A stretch of 64,000 nucleotides of DNA from Shewanella putrefaciens (GCF_016406325.1 NZ_CP066370.1:3720001-3784000), one strand, 5' to 3'; positions 37,528 to 46,663 are shown, numbered from the stretch's first letter. Notes: generated by a model not told the origin, from the sequence alone. Numbers and translations: made by a program.

Positions 37528-38816
37528 CGCGAACCTCCATCAATCAGTGAGACAGTACTTGACCGCATAAGGGGAAAACTATCACTTATACCACTCGTCA
37601 TTTGGGGCTGAAATTGACGTTCCACCCAACGCAGTAGTAAAACAACGGGGCTTTCCATCAACAGTTTGGCTTCAGGATAAAGCCAAAACAGTTTGTCTAA
37701 ACTGTCATTCGGCCTATGGGCAATATCCCCTAATCCATCGCCATTCAGATCCCAGCCCTGATATTCGGACCAGTAATTCCCCTGCCCTTGATAACTCCAT
37801 TCAAGTTGGCTTTCACCGACATATTTGACTTGGGTTTGGTTAGCTATAATACGATTGTGCCAAAGGCGATTTTCCTCTCCGCCCATGGCCATACTGATCC
37901 CGGTATCGCTGTAGCTAAACTCGTTATCTTGAATACGGTTATTTTGAGCGGCGTAAATAAAAATACCTTTCCCTTCATTACCAAGCTCCACAGTACCCTT
38001 AGGGTTATGGATTTGACTGGCAATATTGGCTTGTACATGGGATGCCTCAGTAATGTTGAGCAAAATACCAAAGTCCCGCGCCTGGGTAACACGGTTGTGG
38101 TGCAGGTAAATATGGGTTGAATTCATTAGGGCATAACCGCCATCGACGGCAATCGCTTGGTTTTGCCACGCTTCGTCGGCTTGGGTATACATGTAGTGAA
38201 TGCCATATTGCAGCTTAGTGAATTGATTTTCATAAATGCGACTTTGGGTAACAGACTCTAAATACACACCATCACGGACAAAAATCAGCTGATTTCGGTC
38301 AATTTGTGGCGAATTAACATGCTTAAGATAAATACCATCTCCCCGATCAAGCACATAAATAGCACCGTTGCCACTAATGCTATTGTCCGTGATGGTGGGC
38401 GAGTTTAGCTGTTCGCCATAAATGCCAAAACCATCACCCACCAAGCGATTCCCCTTAATCAGCACATTATCCGCCCCTTGTTTTAGTAAAATAGCGGCAT
38501 CACGGTAATACAGATCCCGTCCCCAATGGCGGATATTTAGCCCCTCAATACTCACCTGAGGCGCCTCAATAATCAGCGCACTCCCTTGGCGCAGTGCATC
38601 TAATGTCGCGCCCATTTCCCCCTTTAGCGAAATGGATTGCGTCACCTTAAAGGAGCCTTCATACACCCCAGTGGCTAACACTAAGGTGTCACCTGCTTGA
38701 GCGTTGCTCAGGGCAAGGGTGAGTGAATCTGTATCTGTTACCCGAAGAAGTGCTGCCCAACTAGCAAAAGAGGCAAAACACAGCAGCCCAATCAGCAATA
38801 GACGCAGCTTCATCAT
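37524..38816 (-). CDS. nosD: NosD-type periplasmic copper-site assembly protein
   Basis: About 430 residues from the ATG at 38816, with AAGG five bases upstream. A signal peptide (LLLIGLLCFASFASWA) is followed by a right-handed parallel beta-helix with many short rungs (for example NVLIKGNRLVGDGFGIYGE, NSPTITDNSISGNGAIYV, NSTHIYLHHNRVTQARDFGI) and a C-terminal segment WSYQGQGNYWSEYQGWDLNG typical of NosD. It is the periplasmic partner of NosFY. It starts eight bases after the nosL stop codon. Its presence without nosZ suggests a different copper client, most likely SirA. Confidence 0.9.
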   Translation of the reverse strand: MMKLRLLLIGLLCFASFASWAALLRVTDTDSLTLALSNAQAGDTLVLATGVYEGSFKVTQSISLKGEMGATLDALRQGSALIIEAPQVSIEGLNIRHWGRDLYYRDAAILLKQGADNVLIKGNRLVGDGFGIYGEQLNSPTITDNSISGNGAIYVLDRGDGIYLKHVNSPQIDRNQLIFVRDGVYLESVTQSRIYENQFTKLQYGIHYMYTQADEAWQNQAIAVDGGYALMNSTHIYLHHNRVTQARDFGILLNITEASHVQANIASQIHNPKGTVELGNEGKGIFIYAAQNNRIQDNEFSYSDTGISMAMGGEENRLWHNRIIANQTQVKYVGESQLEWSYQGQGNYWSEYQGWDLNGDGLGDIAHRPNDSLDKLFWLYPEAKLLMESPVVLLLRWVERQFQPQMTSGISDSFPLMRSSTVSLIDGGSR

Positions 38817-38823
38817 CACAGCC

Positions 38824-39315
38824 TTATTTATCACCCGCGAGCAGTTCTAAGGTGATGTCATCAAAACTCAGTACGCGACCACCATATTCCTTGGCAAAGG
38901 CTTCGGCAGCAGCGCGAGTGCTAAAAGGTGCCACAGCTGGTCCCATCACGGCTTTCTTAGTCGTACCGTAAACATAGAAGGCATTTTTAGCATCGATAAA
39001 GGCGCCATCATCTGGCTGATCCCAATCGGTCTTGCCCGCGTCATGCACCATCATGTAGTCAATTTGGCGTTTGTTCTCACTCTGCAATGCAAAGTTGAAC
39101 ATATCGCGAACCGAACAAAACTTAGGTACTGTCTTCTCAGCCTTGAGGTGCACTTGCCCTTTAGGCCCAGGATATTTAGTGATCACCATGCCACATAAAT
39201 GACAACGGTCATGCTCGTGGATCATCTCGGCTTTATGAACATGGTCTGTGGCCTCGCTTTTATTACAGCCAAATAGCAAAGGCACTAACAGCAACAATGC
39301 ATAGTATTTCTTCAT
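38824..39315 (-). CDS. nosL: NosL-type copper-chaperone lipoprotein
   Basis: 163 residues. A lipoprotein signal ends in LLFGC (lipidated Cys17), and the copper site is in the conserved DRCHLCGM block: Cys38, Cys41 and Met43 are the likely Cu(I) ligands. KFCSVRDMFNFAL and the C-terminal block AFYVYGTTKKAVMGP plus PFSTRAAAEAFAKEYGGRVL are typical of NosL. NosL passes Cu(I) to NosDFY in the known N2O reductase system. In this locus the likely recipient is the SirA active site (inference), parallel to NosL-like MccL beside MccA in Wolinella. It overlaps no gene but is followed directly by nosD. Confidence 0.92.
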   Translation of the reverse strand: MKKYYALLLLVPLLFGCNKSEATDHVHKAEMIHEHDRCHLCGMVITKYPGPKGQVHLKAEKTVPKFCSVRDMFNFALQSENKRQIDYMMVHDAGKTDWDQPDDGAFIDAKNAFYVYGTTKKAVMGPAVAPFSTRAAAEAFAKEYGGRVLSFDDITLELLAGDK

Positions 39316-39403
39316 CCTATTTATCCTTTTATTAAAATATCAACACCTCGCCAGATGCCTTGCAGGGACAGATCGTTACGGCGAGGGTTGATAGAAACGG
39401 GTT

Positions 39404-40084
39404 TCATCTTTCATTCATTTTGCTTTGTGCTTTTGCAATCGCATTATTGATTGCTTCACGGTTAATACTGTCCCCATTGTGTTTGAGCAAAAGCTGCCAA
39501 TGGTCAATGGCCTCTTGGTTACGAGCATGTAAGTAAGCATCTGCCGCGAGTAACATATGGGTTTGAGGCTCAAAGGGAGAGAGTGCTAATGCTTTGGCAA
39601 TCACCTCTTGGGTTTCAGGTGTCATTTGCCGAAGCTCGCGGTAATAAAGCGCGTTAGCTTTTGCCCCTAACACTTCGGCATCTTCTCCCCCTATTTCAAG
39701 TAATTTATCCAAGGTCAGCACTGCATCTGAGTACAAACCACCCGCACTGTATGCCTGAGCTAATGCCATAAGTGCCAAGGTATTTTGTGGCTCACTCTGA
39801 GCCCAACGACTGGCTTTGGTGATTTCGGCCGCCACTAAATAGTCAATATTTTCATCAATCCGACCTTGATCCCAATCCCTAAAACGGCCTGTTTGACTGT
39901 AGATAGCAAGGGTAAGCAGCACTAGGACGACTCCCATCGCAAAGGGTACTTTGCTCGACATATTTGGCAACTGTGCTATCCCGATTACTAGGTTTAGACG
40001 CATGTGCTGCCAGTAAATGTAAGCAACAAACACCAGTAAACTGATGCCAATGCCTAGTCCTAAGCTCACCATTCCAGTCTCCAT
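39404..40084 (-). CDS. CcmI-like TPR membrane protein
   Basis: About 226 residues from the ATG at 40084 (METGMVSLGLG), with GGAGAGTG upstream; an upstream TTG would add four residues. Two N-terminal membrane helices (about 5-25 and 42-60) are followed by about three TPR-like helical pairs (PQNTLALMALAQAYSAGGLYS; ALALSPFEPQTHMLLAADAY). The arrangement matches CcmI, the apocytochrome-binding chaperone of the Ccm system. In the sir cluster it probably presents apo-SirA to the dedicated haem lyase (inference; it corresponds to SirI in S. oneidensis, from memory). It is 35 bases after the FKBP gene. Confidence 0.8.
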   Translation of the reverse strand: METGMVSLGLGIGISLLVFVAYIYWQHMRLNLVIGIAQLPNMSSKVPFAMGVVLVLLTLAIYSQTGRFRDWDQGRIDENIDYLVAAEITKASRWAQSEPQNTLALMALAQAYSAGGLYSDAVLTLDKLLEIGGEDAEVLGAKANALYYRELRQMTPETQEVIAKALALSPFEPQTHMLLAADAYLHARNQEAIDHWQLLLKHNGDSINREAINNAIAKAQSKMNER

Positions 40085-40118
40085 TTCACTCTCCAAACAA
40101 CTCGTTTTAGGAGTCTGA

Positions 40119-40901
40119 TTAACCGTGTGCAGGCATCATCTTTTTATTTTTCATTTCTTTCATTTCGCTGGGTTTCTCAATATTTTTCAGTTCAATTTCA
40201 AAAATAAGTGCAGACTCAGGCGGGATAATACCTACAGCTTCAGCGCCATAGGCAAGGCTTGCGGGTACCACAAAACGGTATTTAGATCCCACAGGCATCA
40301 GCTTTAACCCCTCTTCCCAACCGGGGATCACTGACATTAATGCAAAGCGAGTAGGCTCTTTACGTCCAACCGTATTTTCAAACTCAGTTCCATCGATAAG
40401 GGTGCCAACATATTCCACTGTGACCACATCTTCTGGATTGGGTTTATGACCTTTACCTTGGGTTAAGACTTCGTACTGAAGCCCCGATGCTGTAACTTTA
40501 ACGCCTGACTTTTTTTGATTTTCAGCAAGATATGCCGCACTTGCCTTTTGGGTTTCTGCCATTTGTTTTTCAGCAACGACGGCTCTTGCTGCATTGAGTT
40601 GTTCTGCTCTTTGGTTCAGGTAGGTCAGCACTTCTTCGTCGGTTAATTGCTGTTTATCTTTAAGCGCATCCACAAAACCTTGCACGACTAAGTCGACATT
40701 GACCTCTGAGCCCAATTCAACTTGGTTGTAGACTTGGCCTGAAATGTAATTACCAATAGAAGCACCAATGCTGTAGGAGGTTTTATCTGCATCGGTTTTC
40801 AGACCTGTGCCTGCAAAACTGGCTACCGAAACAAATAATGCGGCACAGGTCGTCACTGTGATGCTTTTGGGGATAAAAGAAGTTGGTATACGTGTTTTCA
40901 T
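40119..40901 (-). CDS. FKBP-type peptidyl-prolyl isomerase (Mip/FkpA-like)
   Basis: 260 residues with a signal peptide (TTCAALFVSVASFAGTG). The N-terminal FKBP_N helical domain (about 30-140) mediates dimerisation in this family, and the FKBP domain (about 145-245) has the standard blocks VEYVGTLIDGTEFENT, VIPGWEEGLKLMPVGSKYRF and YGAEAVGIIPPESALIFEIEL (read in parts). It is a periplasmic folding helper, corresponding to the isomerase in mcc/sir operons (MccB/SirB), so it probably assists SirA folding. It follows the rhodanese gene on the same strand after 85 bases. Confidence 0.9.
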   Translation of the reverse strand: MKTRIPTSFIPKSITVTTCAALFVSVASFAGTGLKTDADKTSYSIGASIGNYISGQVYNQVELGSEVNVDLVVQGFVDALKDKQQLTDEEVLTYLNQRAEQLNAARAVVAEKQMAETQKASAAYLAENQKKSGVKVTASGLQYEVLTQGKGHKPNPEDVVTVEYVGTLIDGTEFENTVGRKEPTRFALMSVIPGWEEGLKLMPVGSKYRFVVPASLAYGAEAVGIIPPESALIFEIELKNIEKPSEMKEMKNKKMMPAHG

Positions 40902-40986
40902 ATTATGTTCTCTACAATGTTAACCCTGTGGGTTTCGCCTTTTGGCCCTGCAAACCAAACCGATAAAACATCGGCCTTGTGTGTTA

Positions 40987-41427
40987 CTAAGGTTTTTCTG
41001 TTACTCGCCCAGACATACGCCAGCCATAAATACCATCGGCCATATGACGCACACCGGTGTAACCTAGCTTCATGGTTTCTCTCGCCGCCATATTGCTGGT
41101 GGTGCAAAGGCGGTTAGCGCAGTAAAACACCATGACCGCATCTTTATTCTTTGGAAGTAACTCTCTCCAATTCTGAACATTGAAAAAAACCGCTCCGGGG
41201 ATAAAACCTTCTGCCCATATCTCCAGCGTATTTACGTCGAAAAAATAAACACCTTGCTTGCCAACCAAGGTCTCCGCTTCCATCATCGAAATAGGATTTA
41301 ATTGGATTTCGTTATAGGGCACTTCAGACATTTCAGAACCTCCACCAGCTATCACTGGCAGGGCTATCACGCCTAAGGCCAACACCATCAATGTTCGGCT
41401 TACACTTTGACGAATCACGTTATGCAT
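40987..41427 (-). CDS. periplasmic rhodanese-domain protein
   Basis: 146 residues. A signal peptide (RTLMVLALGVIALPVIA) is followed by one rhodanese domain with the active-site loop FYCANRLCTTS, where the first Cys is the likely persulfide carrier; the loop has an extra Cys. Other family blocks are YFFDVNTLEIWAEGFIPGAV and GYTGVRHMADGIYGW. Rhodaneses move sulfur or bind metals; next to a sulfite reductase it may bind sulfide or polysulfide, or help copper delivery. It follows sirA after 62 bases that contain a stable hairpin. Confidence 0.85.
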   Translation of the reverse strand: MHNVIRQSVSRTLMVLALGVIALPVIAGGGSEMSEVPYNEIQLNPISMMEAETLVGKQGVYFFDVNTLEIWAEGFIPGAVFFNVQNWRELLPKNKDAVMVFYCANRLCTTSNMAARETMKLGYTGVRHMADGIYGWRMSGRVTEKP

Positions 41428-41444
41428 AATTAGGCTCTCATATT

Positions 41445-41466
41445 CCCGACACCCTAAGGTGTCGGG
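41445..41466 (-). terminator. hairpin between sirA and the rhodanese gene
   Basis: CCCGACACC (41445-41453) and GGTGTCGGG (41458-41466) form a perfect 9-bp stem with a four-base loop in the 62-base gap after sirA. There is no T tract, so it may attenuate read-through or protect the sirA mRNA 3' end rather than stop transcription fully. Confidence 0.6.
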
Positions 41467-41488
41467 GATAACTAGGACTCAAGTTAAA

Positions 41489-43621
41489 TTATATTTTCTT
41501 CGCACTCAGCGCCTTACCATCAATAATGGCTTGGGCTTGGGTCACATAGGTCAAGGCGGCATCTAAGCGTTTTTGTGAGTAACGCGCACCATGAACACCC
41601 CATGAACCATCGGCTTTAATCAGCTTGAGGACATCTTGAGCTTTATCGGTTAACAACAGCACTTGCGTCTTATCTTCTACCGATAACTTGGCCATATTGG
41701 GCGACTTATCGATGCTAATAAGGGCTTTTTCTACTTTGGCATAGGCTTCTTTCACAGGTTTTTGCCACTTCTGAACTCTGCCGTAGATTTCCTGTTGATC
41801 TTTAAAGTGCAGACCCTCACCTAACTTAGATTGGAATTGGCTATGGCAACCTTTGTTATCCACCACATCGTGATCAGAAGCGGATGTGCGAGCACAAGTC
41901 CACATGAGATCGAGGTAGTTATGGCCATTTTCGTCCTTCGCTACAGTCCAGCCTTTTGTGGATGAGTCGCGAGACTTACCTTCAGGTGGATTAAGGGTTT
42001 TACGTAGCGGATCAACATCAATTTTCCACATATGTGATTTACGGACGTTGTCAAAGCCTGCGACATCAGGGAACTGGATCGCCGTGAAGTTTTCACAACT
42101 ACCCATGTTTGGCATATGGCAGCTTTGGCAGGTTTGTTTGCTGTGAGTCTTGGTATTACTCGCAATTTCGGCCTGTGCCGTATGGCAATCGGTACATTCT
42201 TTGATGATTTTGGGTTTGGTAATACCGGATTTCCAATCTCCATCCGTCACTTCGTGTGGGTCGTGACAGGTAGAACAACGCATGCCTTTATCGTAGTGAG
42301 ATGAGGCAAACATTTGCGAACCTTCTGTACCACAGGATGGGCAAGAAGATTTCATCTTCACGTTAAAGGCATATTCCAGTTTATCTTTACCCTGCGGCGT
42401 TTCGGCTAACTCTTCAACAAAGTTGAAACGCTGGTGACAACGCTCACAGTTAGACGGCATACCACCACCGATACCACCATCTAAATGACCACCTGCACCA
42501 TGACACTCTTCACAGGTAATACCTTTAGAAATAGTATGTTTTTGTAATTCTTTAGGATTACCTAAAGCTGCAAAAAACTCATCCTTCGTTTTAAAGTCAA
42601 ACTTAAAGGAGTGGCACATTTCACAATAGGAACTGGCAGGCTGGAATAAGAATTCCTTCTCATATTTAGCGCCATAGGAGCTCATACCCCATTGGTGTGA
42701 ACCACTTCCGCCAAAATCTTCCATTTTAGTTGGAAAGTCAGGAATAACTTTCTGGATTTTCTTTGCCATTTCAGGTGTTAACCATTCAGCCCAACCACGG
42801 GAGAATTGGTTACCACCAGCGACCATAGTACCAGTGCCATCTTTAAGCAGACCGTCCTTCACATGGTACGTTCCGCGGACTAAGTAACCGTCGATAAAGC
42901 CATATTTTGTTCTTGGCGTACCTACAGTGGCATAAATCACATCTGGAGTAATACCGTCTGGCAGGATAGAGGTATCCTTAGTGCCATACATGGTTTTATC
43001 TAGATTGTTTTCAACCTCTGGATGCTCCCCAGGGAAACGAATCGTTTTTGAATGGCGTGAACGTCTCCATTTCTCATACTGTGGACCATGACACTCACCA
43101 CATTTTTCAGGGCCAACAAACTTGTTGGGAAAATCTAAAATCGATTTTGCGCCTAAACGGTATTGTAGGGCCTTGGGACGTTGACCATCGTTATAGGAAC
43201 TGTAACGCACCGCAGTGCCATCCGTTGAATTCACTTCTTTACTGTGTTTGCTGTAAGCAATACTGTCACCACCGTGTAAATATTCTTCACCACGATCACT
43301 GACTTTATAAGTGCCCTTTAATCGCCCTTCTGCGTCATATTTAAAAACGGGGTGATTTTCAAATAAAAAATCAAACAACTCTTTTTCTTGAACAATATAA
43401 TCCTGTAGTGTTTTAACACCACGAGATTGTTCCATTAAATTTTCAGCTAAATTGGGGTTAGCCAAAATATCTTGAGTATAGTGGGATTGCTGTTTATTAC
43501 CCACTCCAGGAACCACCTTATTATCCGATTTAGCATCGGCAGCGATTGAGATGGTACTTATGGCAGAACCTAAACCAAATAGCACACTGAGTGCCACCTT
43601 GGATTTCCATCGTTTCATCAT
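41489..43621 (-). CDS. sirA: octaheme sulfite reductase SirA (MccA family)
   Basis: 710 residues; AGGAG is three bases before the first ATG and six before the second (Met2), so either may start translation. The signal peptide ([20 protein letters not shown]) exports it to the periplasm. Seven CXXCH haem sites begin at Cys174, 333, 370, 392, 449, 476 and 498, and the eighth site is CX15CH (Cys576 to Cys592-His593), the hallmark of MccA/SirA. A CPSCG pair at 427-430 lacks the His and is not a haem site. The enzyme reduces sulfite to sulfide; the family uses a haem c-copper centre. It heads the minus-strand cluster and is divergent from the haem-lyase genes. Expression is probably driven by FNR/CRP-type control. 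Confidence 0.96.
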   Translation of the reverse strand: MMKRWKSKVALSVLFGLGSAISTISIAADAKSDNKVVPGVGNKQQSHYTQDILANPNLAENLMEQSRGVKTLQDYIVQEKELFDFLFENHPVFKYDAEGRLKGTYKVSDRGEEYLHGGDSIAYSKHSKEVNSTDGTAVRYSSYNDGQRPKALQYRLGAKSILDFPNKFVGPEKCGECHGPQYEKWRRSRHSKTIRFPGEHPEVENNLDKTMYGTKDTSILPDGITPDVIYATVGTPRTKYGFIDGYLVRGTYHVKDGLLKDGTGTMVAGGNQFSRGWAEWLTPEMAKKIQKVIPDFPTKMEDFGGSGSHQWGMSSYGAKYEKEFLFQPASSYCEMCHSFKFDFKTKDEFFAALGNPKELQKHTISKGITCEECHGAGGHLDGGIGGGMPSNCERCHQRFNFVEELAETPQGKDKLEYAFNVKMKSSCPSCGTEGSQMFASSHYDKGMRCSTCHDPHEVTDGDWKSGITKPKIIKECTDCHTAQAEIASNTKTHSKQTCQSCHMPNMGSCENFTAIQFPDVAGFDNVRKSHMWKIDVDPLRKTLNPPEGKSRDSSTKGWTVAKDENGHNYLDLMWTCARTSASDHDVVDNKGCHSQFQSKLGEGLHFKDQQEIYGRVQKWQKPVKEAYAKVEKALISIDKSPNMAKLSVEDKTQVLLLTDKAQDVLKLIKADGSWGVHGARYSQKRLDAALTYVTQAQAIIDGKALSAKKI

Positions 43622-44162
43622 TCACTCCTAATTATCATTAGTTTTATATTTTCCACTGAACCTAACTGCTCACTGAACGACATAAACAATTGACCAGTGA
43701 TGGCATAATGGAGACAAAAAACCATGAAAAATCAGAGCTAGAGCACATTAAATACCCGCTGATAAATAAAGAGAAGTGAAAGCGGCAAAAACATATAAAA
43801 TACAAACACATAAACACAATCAACCACTTATTTTTTAGAAGTAAAAAAGCCTGTTTTAGTTATAAAAAAAACTAAAAATAGATTTTATTTTTCAAAAATA
43901 ATTAAGGATGGGATGGAGTGAATTAATAACGAATAAGATCACATTATCAAATGAAAAATTCGACTAATCTCAAAATGGACAGTGATGCAAATCAGTCGTT
44001 AAATGATGTTTTAACAATGTGTTCAACCAAGACTGATATGAAATTTAAATATTAAATAAAACTTATTAAGGCAATAAAGTTAAAAACTTAAAATCACATG
44101 AACAAAGTAACTATCAACACTCTTTTATTTTACCGCGTTATCATTATTCTAAGGAATAATAA
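43622..44162. promoter_or_regulatory. divergent sir promoter region
   Basis: 541 bases of AT-rich DNA between divergent sirA and the ccmF-like gene. It contains a TGAT-GCAA-ATCA palindrome at 43983-43994 and several A/T runs. No open frame was found. It must hold promoters for both arms of the locus. Confidence 0.7.
43982..43995. promoter_or_regulatory. FNR/EtrA-like or CRP-like box
   Basis: GTGATGCAAATCAG has the TGAT-N4-ATCA core of an FNR box with the outer bases changed (G in place of T and A), and it also partly matches the CRP half-site AGTGA. It lies midway between sirA and the ccmF-like gene, so it could serve either promoter. Read by eye only. Confidence 0.5.
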
Positions 44163-46244
44163 ATGACAACTATGGTTCCAGAGATTGGGCATATATTATT
44201 GATCATCAGTAGCGTATTGGCATTATTTTCTGCAATACTGCCACTAATGGGGATTAAGCAGCATAATGCCTATCTGGTTGGGTTAAGTCCGGTACTCTTT
44301 AGAACCATATTTGCCTCAGTCTTTCTGTCACTTCTTTGCTTAATTTATTGTTTTGTCACTGATGACTTTTCTGTTGCTTATGTTGCAAACCACTCGAATA
44401 GCCAATTGGCATTGGGCTATAAAGTGGCCGCCGTTTGGGGCAGCCATGAAGGGTCAATGCTCTTCTGGATATTTGCGATTGCTCTTTGGGGCGCAATCAT
44501 CAGTTATCGCGTGAAGATAGCGGATTGCACTCAGGATAAGGCCACCGATAGCTACCAAGACACCCTGTATTTTGCGAGACTGTTGGCTATTCTGGCGTTA
44601 GTGATCCTTGGTTTTAACCTATTTTTACTCTTTACCTCTAATCCCTTTGCCCGTTTATTACCTAACATTCCAATTGAAGGGCGAGATCTTAACCCCATTT
44701 TGCAAGACATAGGCCTCATATTACACCCCCCCATGCTCTTTCTTGGCTATGTAGGCCTTACGGTTTGCTTTGCCGCAGCGTTAGCATCACTGCTCGGTGG
44801 TGGCTTTAATACTCGCCAAATTAACTATTTACGACCTTGGGTATTATTAGCGTGGGTGTTTCTCACAGGCGGCAATGCCTTTGGATCTTGGTGGGCCTAT
44901 AACGAACTGGGTTGGGGTGGTTGGTGGTTTTGGGATCCTGTCGAAAATGCCTCCTTTATTCCTTGGCTTGTGGCAACAGCATTAGTGCATTCCCTCATTC
45001 TCACTCAACGTACTCATGGCTTTAAACTGACGACTTTACTGCTGTGCTTATTGGCATTTTCACTCAGTTTACTCGGCAGCTTTTTGGTGCGCTCCGGCAT
45101 AGTGCAATCGGTACATGCCTTTGCCGCCGATCCTACCCGTGGCATGTCAATCCTCTGCTTATTAGTGATTTTTGTTGGTGCAGGGTTACTGATTTTTGCG
45201 CTCAAAGCGCATCATTTAAAACAGGATGTGACTTTCGCGCTTTTTAGTAAGGAAACGCTGTTACTGCTCGGGATCGTTATCTTAGTCGTTGCCGCGTTTT
45301 CCGTGTTACTCGGCACATTTTACCCTTTGATCTATGAGCTACTGGATTTAGGCACACTTTCAGTGGGCGCCCCATATTTCAACGCTATATTTGTCCCCCT
45401 CACTTTCTTGCTTGTCCTGTTAATGGGCATTGCGCCCTTAGTGCAATGGCAAAAAGTGCAATGGCAAAATGCCTCAAAGACTCGTATTACTTCCCTGCTC
45501 ATTCCTAGCCTAATGATATTAGCCGTCGCAGGCTGGGTAAGCTTACAAGCCGCCTCGGGCAGTAGCTTATTTTTACTCCTTGGCACTGCCGCAGCACTTT
45601 GGTTGCTGGTGTGTTTATTGCTCACGATATTGGTAGCCTCGGGATTGGGTAGACGAGTATATGCCTGTCAATCCGCCCCCAACGACTCACCCGTTAAGTC
45701 ATCAAAACAAGGGTTTGTCGCCATGCTATTCGCCCACTTTGGGGTAGCGATCACTATTATAGGAGCAACATCCGTCTCCTTTTTTGAGCAGGAAGCCCTG
45801 CTACGAATGGGGCCAGGTCAAGGTAAGCCTTTAGCGGGTTATGTCTTAGTTTATGAAAGCACAGAGAATGTTGAAACCAACAGCTTTACCGCCATTCAAG
45901 CCAATATCAGTATCCGTGATGCAGCGAATGATGAACGGGTTTTAGGCTATATCACACCACAACGACAAACCTTTAAAAGCAACGGGATGGAAATGTCCCA
46001 CGCGGGTATCGACCACGGTTTATGGCGGGATATTTATGTGTCCATGGGGCTGCAATTAAGTGATAACGAATACCTTATCCGTATCAGCTACAAACCCCTC
46101 GCGAGTTGGATCTGGCTTGGCGCCCTATTAATGATGCTCGGCGGGGCGATTGCCGCTTGGCCTACTCGTCGTTTCAGCTCTCAAGCTGATTTAACAACCT
46201 TATTTAGCCTATCCCATCACAAACCAAAGGAGACGCTTGCCTAA
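44163..46244 (+). CDS. sirE: dedicated CcmF-type haem lyase subunit (SirE)
   Basis: 693 residues, AAGGAATAA ribosome-binding region. A multi-helix inner-membrane protein with about 15 helices and the tryptophan-rich haem-binding WWD motif WGGWWFWDPVENASFIPWL at about 251-269. Conserved His residues flank it in typical CcmF positions (LHPPMLFLGYVG at about 187). CcmF forms the cytochrome c synthase with CcmH/I. The copy beside sirA is presumed to be dedicated to SirA, where the CX15CH site needs a special lyase, as shown for other MccA-type enzymes. It overlaps the next gene by one base. Confidence 0.93.
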   Translation: MTTMVPEIGHILLIISSVLALFSAILPLMGIKQHNAYLVGLSPVLFRTIFASVFLSLLCLIYCFVTDDFSVAYVANHSNSQLALGYKVAAVWGSHEGSMLFWIFAIALWGAIISYRVKIADCTQDKATDSYQDTLYFARLLAILALVILGFNLFLLFTSNPFARLLPNIPIEGRDLNPILQDIGLILHPPMLFLGYVGLTVCFAAALASLLGGGFNTRQINYLRPWVLLAWVFLTGGNAFGSWWAYNELGWGGWWFWDPVENASFIPWLVATALVHSLILTQRTHGFKLTTLLLCLLAFSLSLLGSFLVRSGIVQSVHAFAADPTRGMSILCLLVIFVGAGLLIFALKAHHLKQDVTFALFSKETLLLLGIVILVVAAFSVLLGTFYPLIYELLDLGTLSVGAPYFNAIFVPLTFLLVLLMGIAPLVQWQKVQWQNASKTRITSLLIPSLMILAVAGWVSLQAASGSSLFLLLGTAAALWLLVCLLLTILVASGLGRRVYACQSAPNDSPVKSSKQGFVAMLFAHFGVAITIIGATSVSFFEQEALLRMGPGQGKPLAGYVLVYESTENVETNSFTAIQANISIRDAANDERVLGYITPQRQTFKSNGMEMSHAGIDHGLWRDIYVSMGLQLSDNEYLIRISYKPLASWIWLGALLMMLGGAIAAWPTRRFSSQADLTTLFSLSHHKPKETLA

Positions 46245-46663
46245 TGAATCCAATATTGCGCTTTTTAGTCTTACTGCTCCCTATCACCCTATTTGGGATA
46301 GGAACCACATCCTTATCCATGGCGCAAGCACAGCCCATATCTGGCCTTTCCCACCAACAACAGGCAATGGATATCAGTAAAGTGCTACGTTGCCCTATGG
46401 CGACGAATCAAAGCCTATTTGAATCACAGGCACCTATCGCCCATGAACTCAAAGCACAAATATTCTCGATGCTAGAACAGGGGCAAAGCCAAGATGAGAT
46501 TATCGATTTTATGGTGCAGCGCTATGGTGAAAAAATCCGTTATCAACCTGAGTTTAAGGCATCCACGTCCGCACTTTGGCTTGGGCCACTGCTGTTATTA
46601 GTGCTTGGTGTTGGGCTTTGTTTTGGTTTGATAACCCGAAAAAAAACACAATCGTCTATTTGA
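46244..46663 (+). CDS. sirF: CcmH/NrfF-like protein lacking the second CXXC cysteine (SirF)
   Basis: 139 residues; its ATG overlaps the sirE stop (TAATG). A signal peptide is followed by the CcmH domain. The canonical LRCxxCQNQS motif reads LRCPMATNQS here: Cys50 is kept but the second Cys is Ala53. The remaining helix pattern (DISKVLRC, HELKAQIFSMLEQGQSQDEI, FMVQRYGEKIRY) is normal, and a C-terminal membrane helix (ALWLGPLLLLVLGVGLCFGL) anchors it. CcmH normally reduces apocytochrome disulfides with both Cys residues, so the loss implies an altered, single-thiol mechanism. Sits between the lyase and the thioredoxin in one operon. Confidence 0.9.
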   Translation: MNPILRFLVLLLPITLFGIGTTSLSMAQAQPISGLSHQQQAMDISKVLRCPMATNQSLFESQAPIAHELKAQIFSMLEQGQSQDEIIDFMVQRYGEKIRYQPEFKASTSALWLGPLLLLVLGVGLCFGLITRKKTQSSI

